From the NCBI RefSeq assembly GCF_027942865.1, contig NC_134526.1, positions 22,487,784 through 22,551,783 on the forward strand: a stretch of DNA of 64,000 bases. The letters are read 5' to 3'. Under the pieces are notes generated by a model that was not told the origin of the DNA, did not search any database, and saw only the letters and a list, made by a program, of their open reading frames with translations. The position numbers and the translations under genes were made by a program. Source of the DNA: Odontesthes bonariensis (lineage: Eukaryota; Chordata; Actinopteri; Atheriniformes; Atherinopsidae). This document shows positions 63,505 through 64,000 of this stretch, piece after piece; within the stretch, counting starts at the first letter, position 1, and each line of letters opens with the position of its first letter.

Positions 63505-63786
63505 TGGCCATCCTAACAGATACATATGTCCATGTACAGTATTCTAAATCATGTAAGCACAACCTAATGATTACTTTTGGTCTTAACCACCCATTATTTT
63601 ACATTAAATATGTCAAATAAAATAAATTTTTATTTTCTTGACGTGTCTTGTAAAATGGCAACTGGAAACAAACTTTAGCCAAATAGACAGTTTTTAATTT
63701 CATTATTACAATGGCAGGTTATCACATTCACAAATAGGCTAAAGGGCTGCAAGGCAAAGACAATGTTGAACAGTTGTTTTACAGAC

Positions 63787-64000
63787 ATCTAAGATAGTGT
63801 TAATAATGGGATGAAGAAGGTTCTGTCTGCACTCAGATGGGAGGTAAGATGACTATGATGGGAGCAGGAGAAGACAAGCAGGGTCTGAAATGATAGCACA
63901 TGTTAGTGGAAAGATTCATGAGATGACAGCAATAAATGTGTGATGCAGATTTCATCAAAGCATCCAATACAGAATAGGGCATATTAATGGTTGGACTATG
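63787..64000 (-). repeat. Right inverted arm (continues past the window)
   Basis: Reverse complement of 62113-62325 with one visible mismatch. The window ends inside the arm. Confidence 0.9.

Larger units (their letters stand above)
62113..64000. mobile_element. Element with long near-identical inverted arms (right side cut by window)
   Basis: Bases 62113-62325 reappear inverted at 63787-64000. By eye the ~213-bp arms differ at one base (CAGGACC against CAGAACC). The arm continues past the window end, so its true length is greater. The 1.46 kb between the arms has no transposase frame. Such long inverted arms fit a foldback-type DNA element or two copies of one repeat in opposite orientation. 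The class cannot be named from this window. Confidence 0.7.

Overview
This is nuclear genomic DNA of a bony (teleost) fish, probably one with a fairly compact genome. Every recognisable gene is vertebrate, is split by short GT-AG introns and has a close human counterpart. The repeats are typical of fish: Tc1/mariner remnants, hAT miniature elements with 8-bp target-site duplications, LINE fragments and many microsatellites. No CRISPR, operon, phage, tRNA or rRNA was found.

Layout of the left half (+ strand): the last coding exon of a mercaptopyruvate sulfurtransferase gene (mpst, 1562-1860); the complete SUMO-conjugating enzyme gene ube2i/ubc9 (CDS 3813-5648, six coding exons, 158 aa); a small four-exon gene that looks like the ciliary microtubule inner protein cimip4/tex33 (7627-9658, 112 aa); the IL-2 receptor beta chain gene il2rb (13260-17485, nine coding exons, 547 aa); about 11 kb of repeat-littered intergenic DNA; and c1qtnf6 (28298-29723, two coding exons, 249 aa).

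Layout of the right half (- strand): chst12, a chondroitin 4-O-sulfotransferase gene (36715-33435, four coding exons, 415 aa), with a 14-bp minisatellite in its third coding intron; then card11/carma1 (ATG 53169, stop 40906, 24 coding exons reconstructed here, 1142 aa). A candidate non-coding first exon of card11 ends at 59937. Beyond it lie a roughly 175-bp satellite array (60455 to about 61850) and an element with near-identical inverted arms (62113-62325 and 63787-64000) that runs off the window end.

Synteny: from memory, MPST, TEX33/CIMIP4, IL2RB and C1QTNF6 lie together on human 22q12, CHST12 and CARD11 on 7p22, and UBE2I on 16p13. The window therefore joins pieces of at least three human neighbourhoods. 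The main junction lies between c1qtnf6 and chst12, where transcription converges. Two lymphocyte signalling genes, il2rb and card11, are brought within about 25-40 kb of each other.

Exon coordinates were read by hand from splice sites, reading phase and similarity to remembered human proteins. Every complete gene model closes in frame with a length close to its human counterpart, except cimip4, which is much shorter. Untranslated exons, promoters and poly(A) sites are weaker inferences. I found no convincingly new biological system. The most unusual items are the short hAT element carrying an intact BED-finger reading frame, the satellite array, the long inverted-repeat element, the minisatellite and the rearranged gene order.
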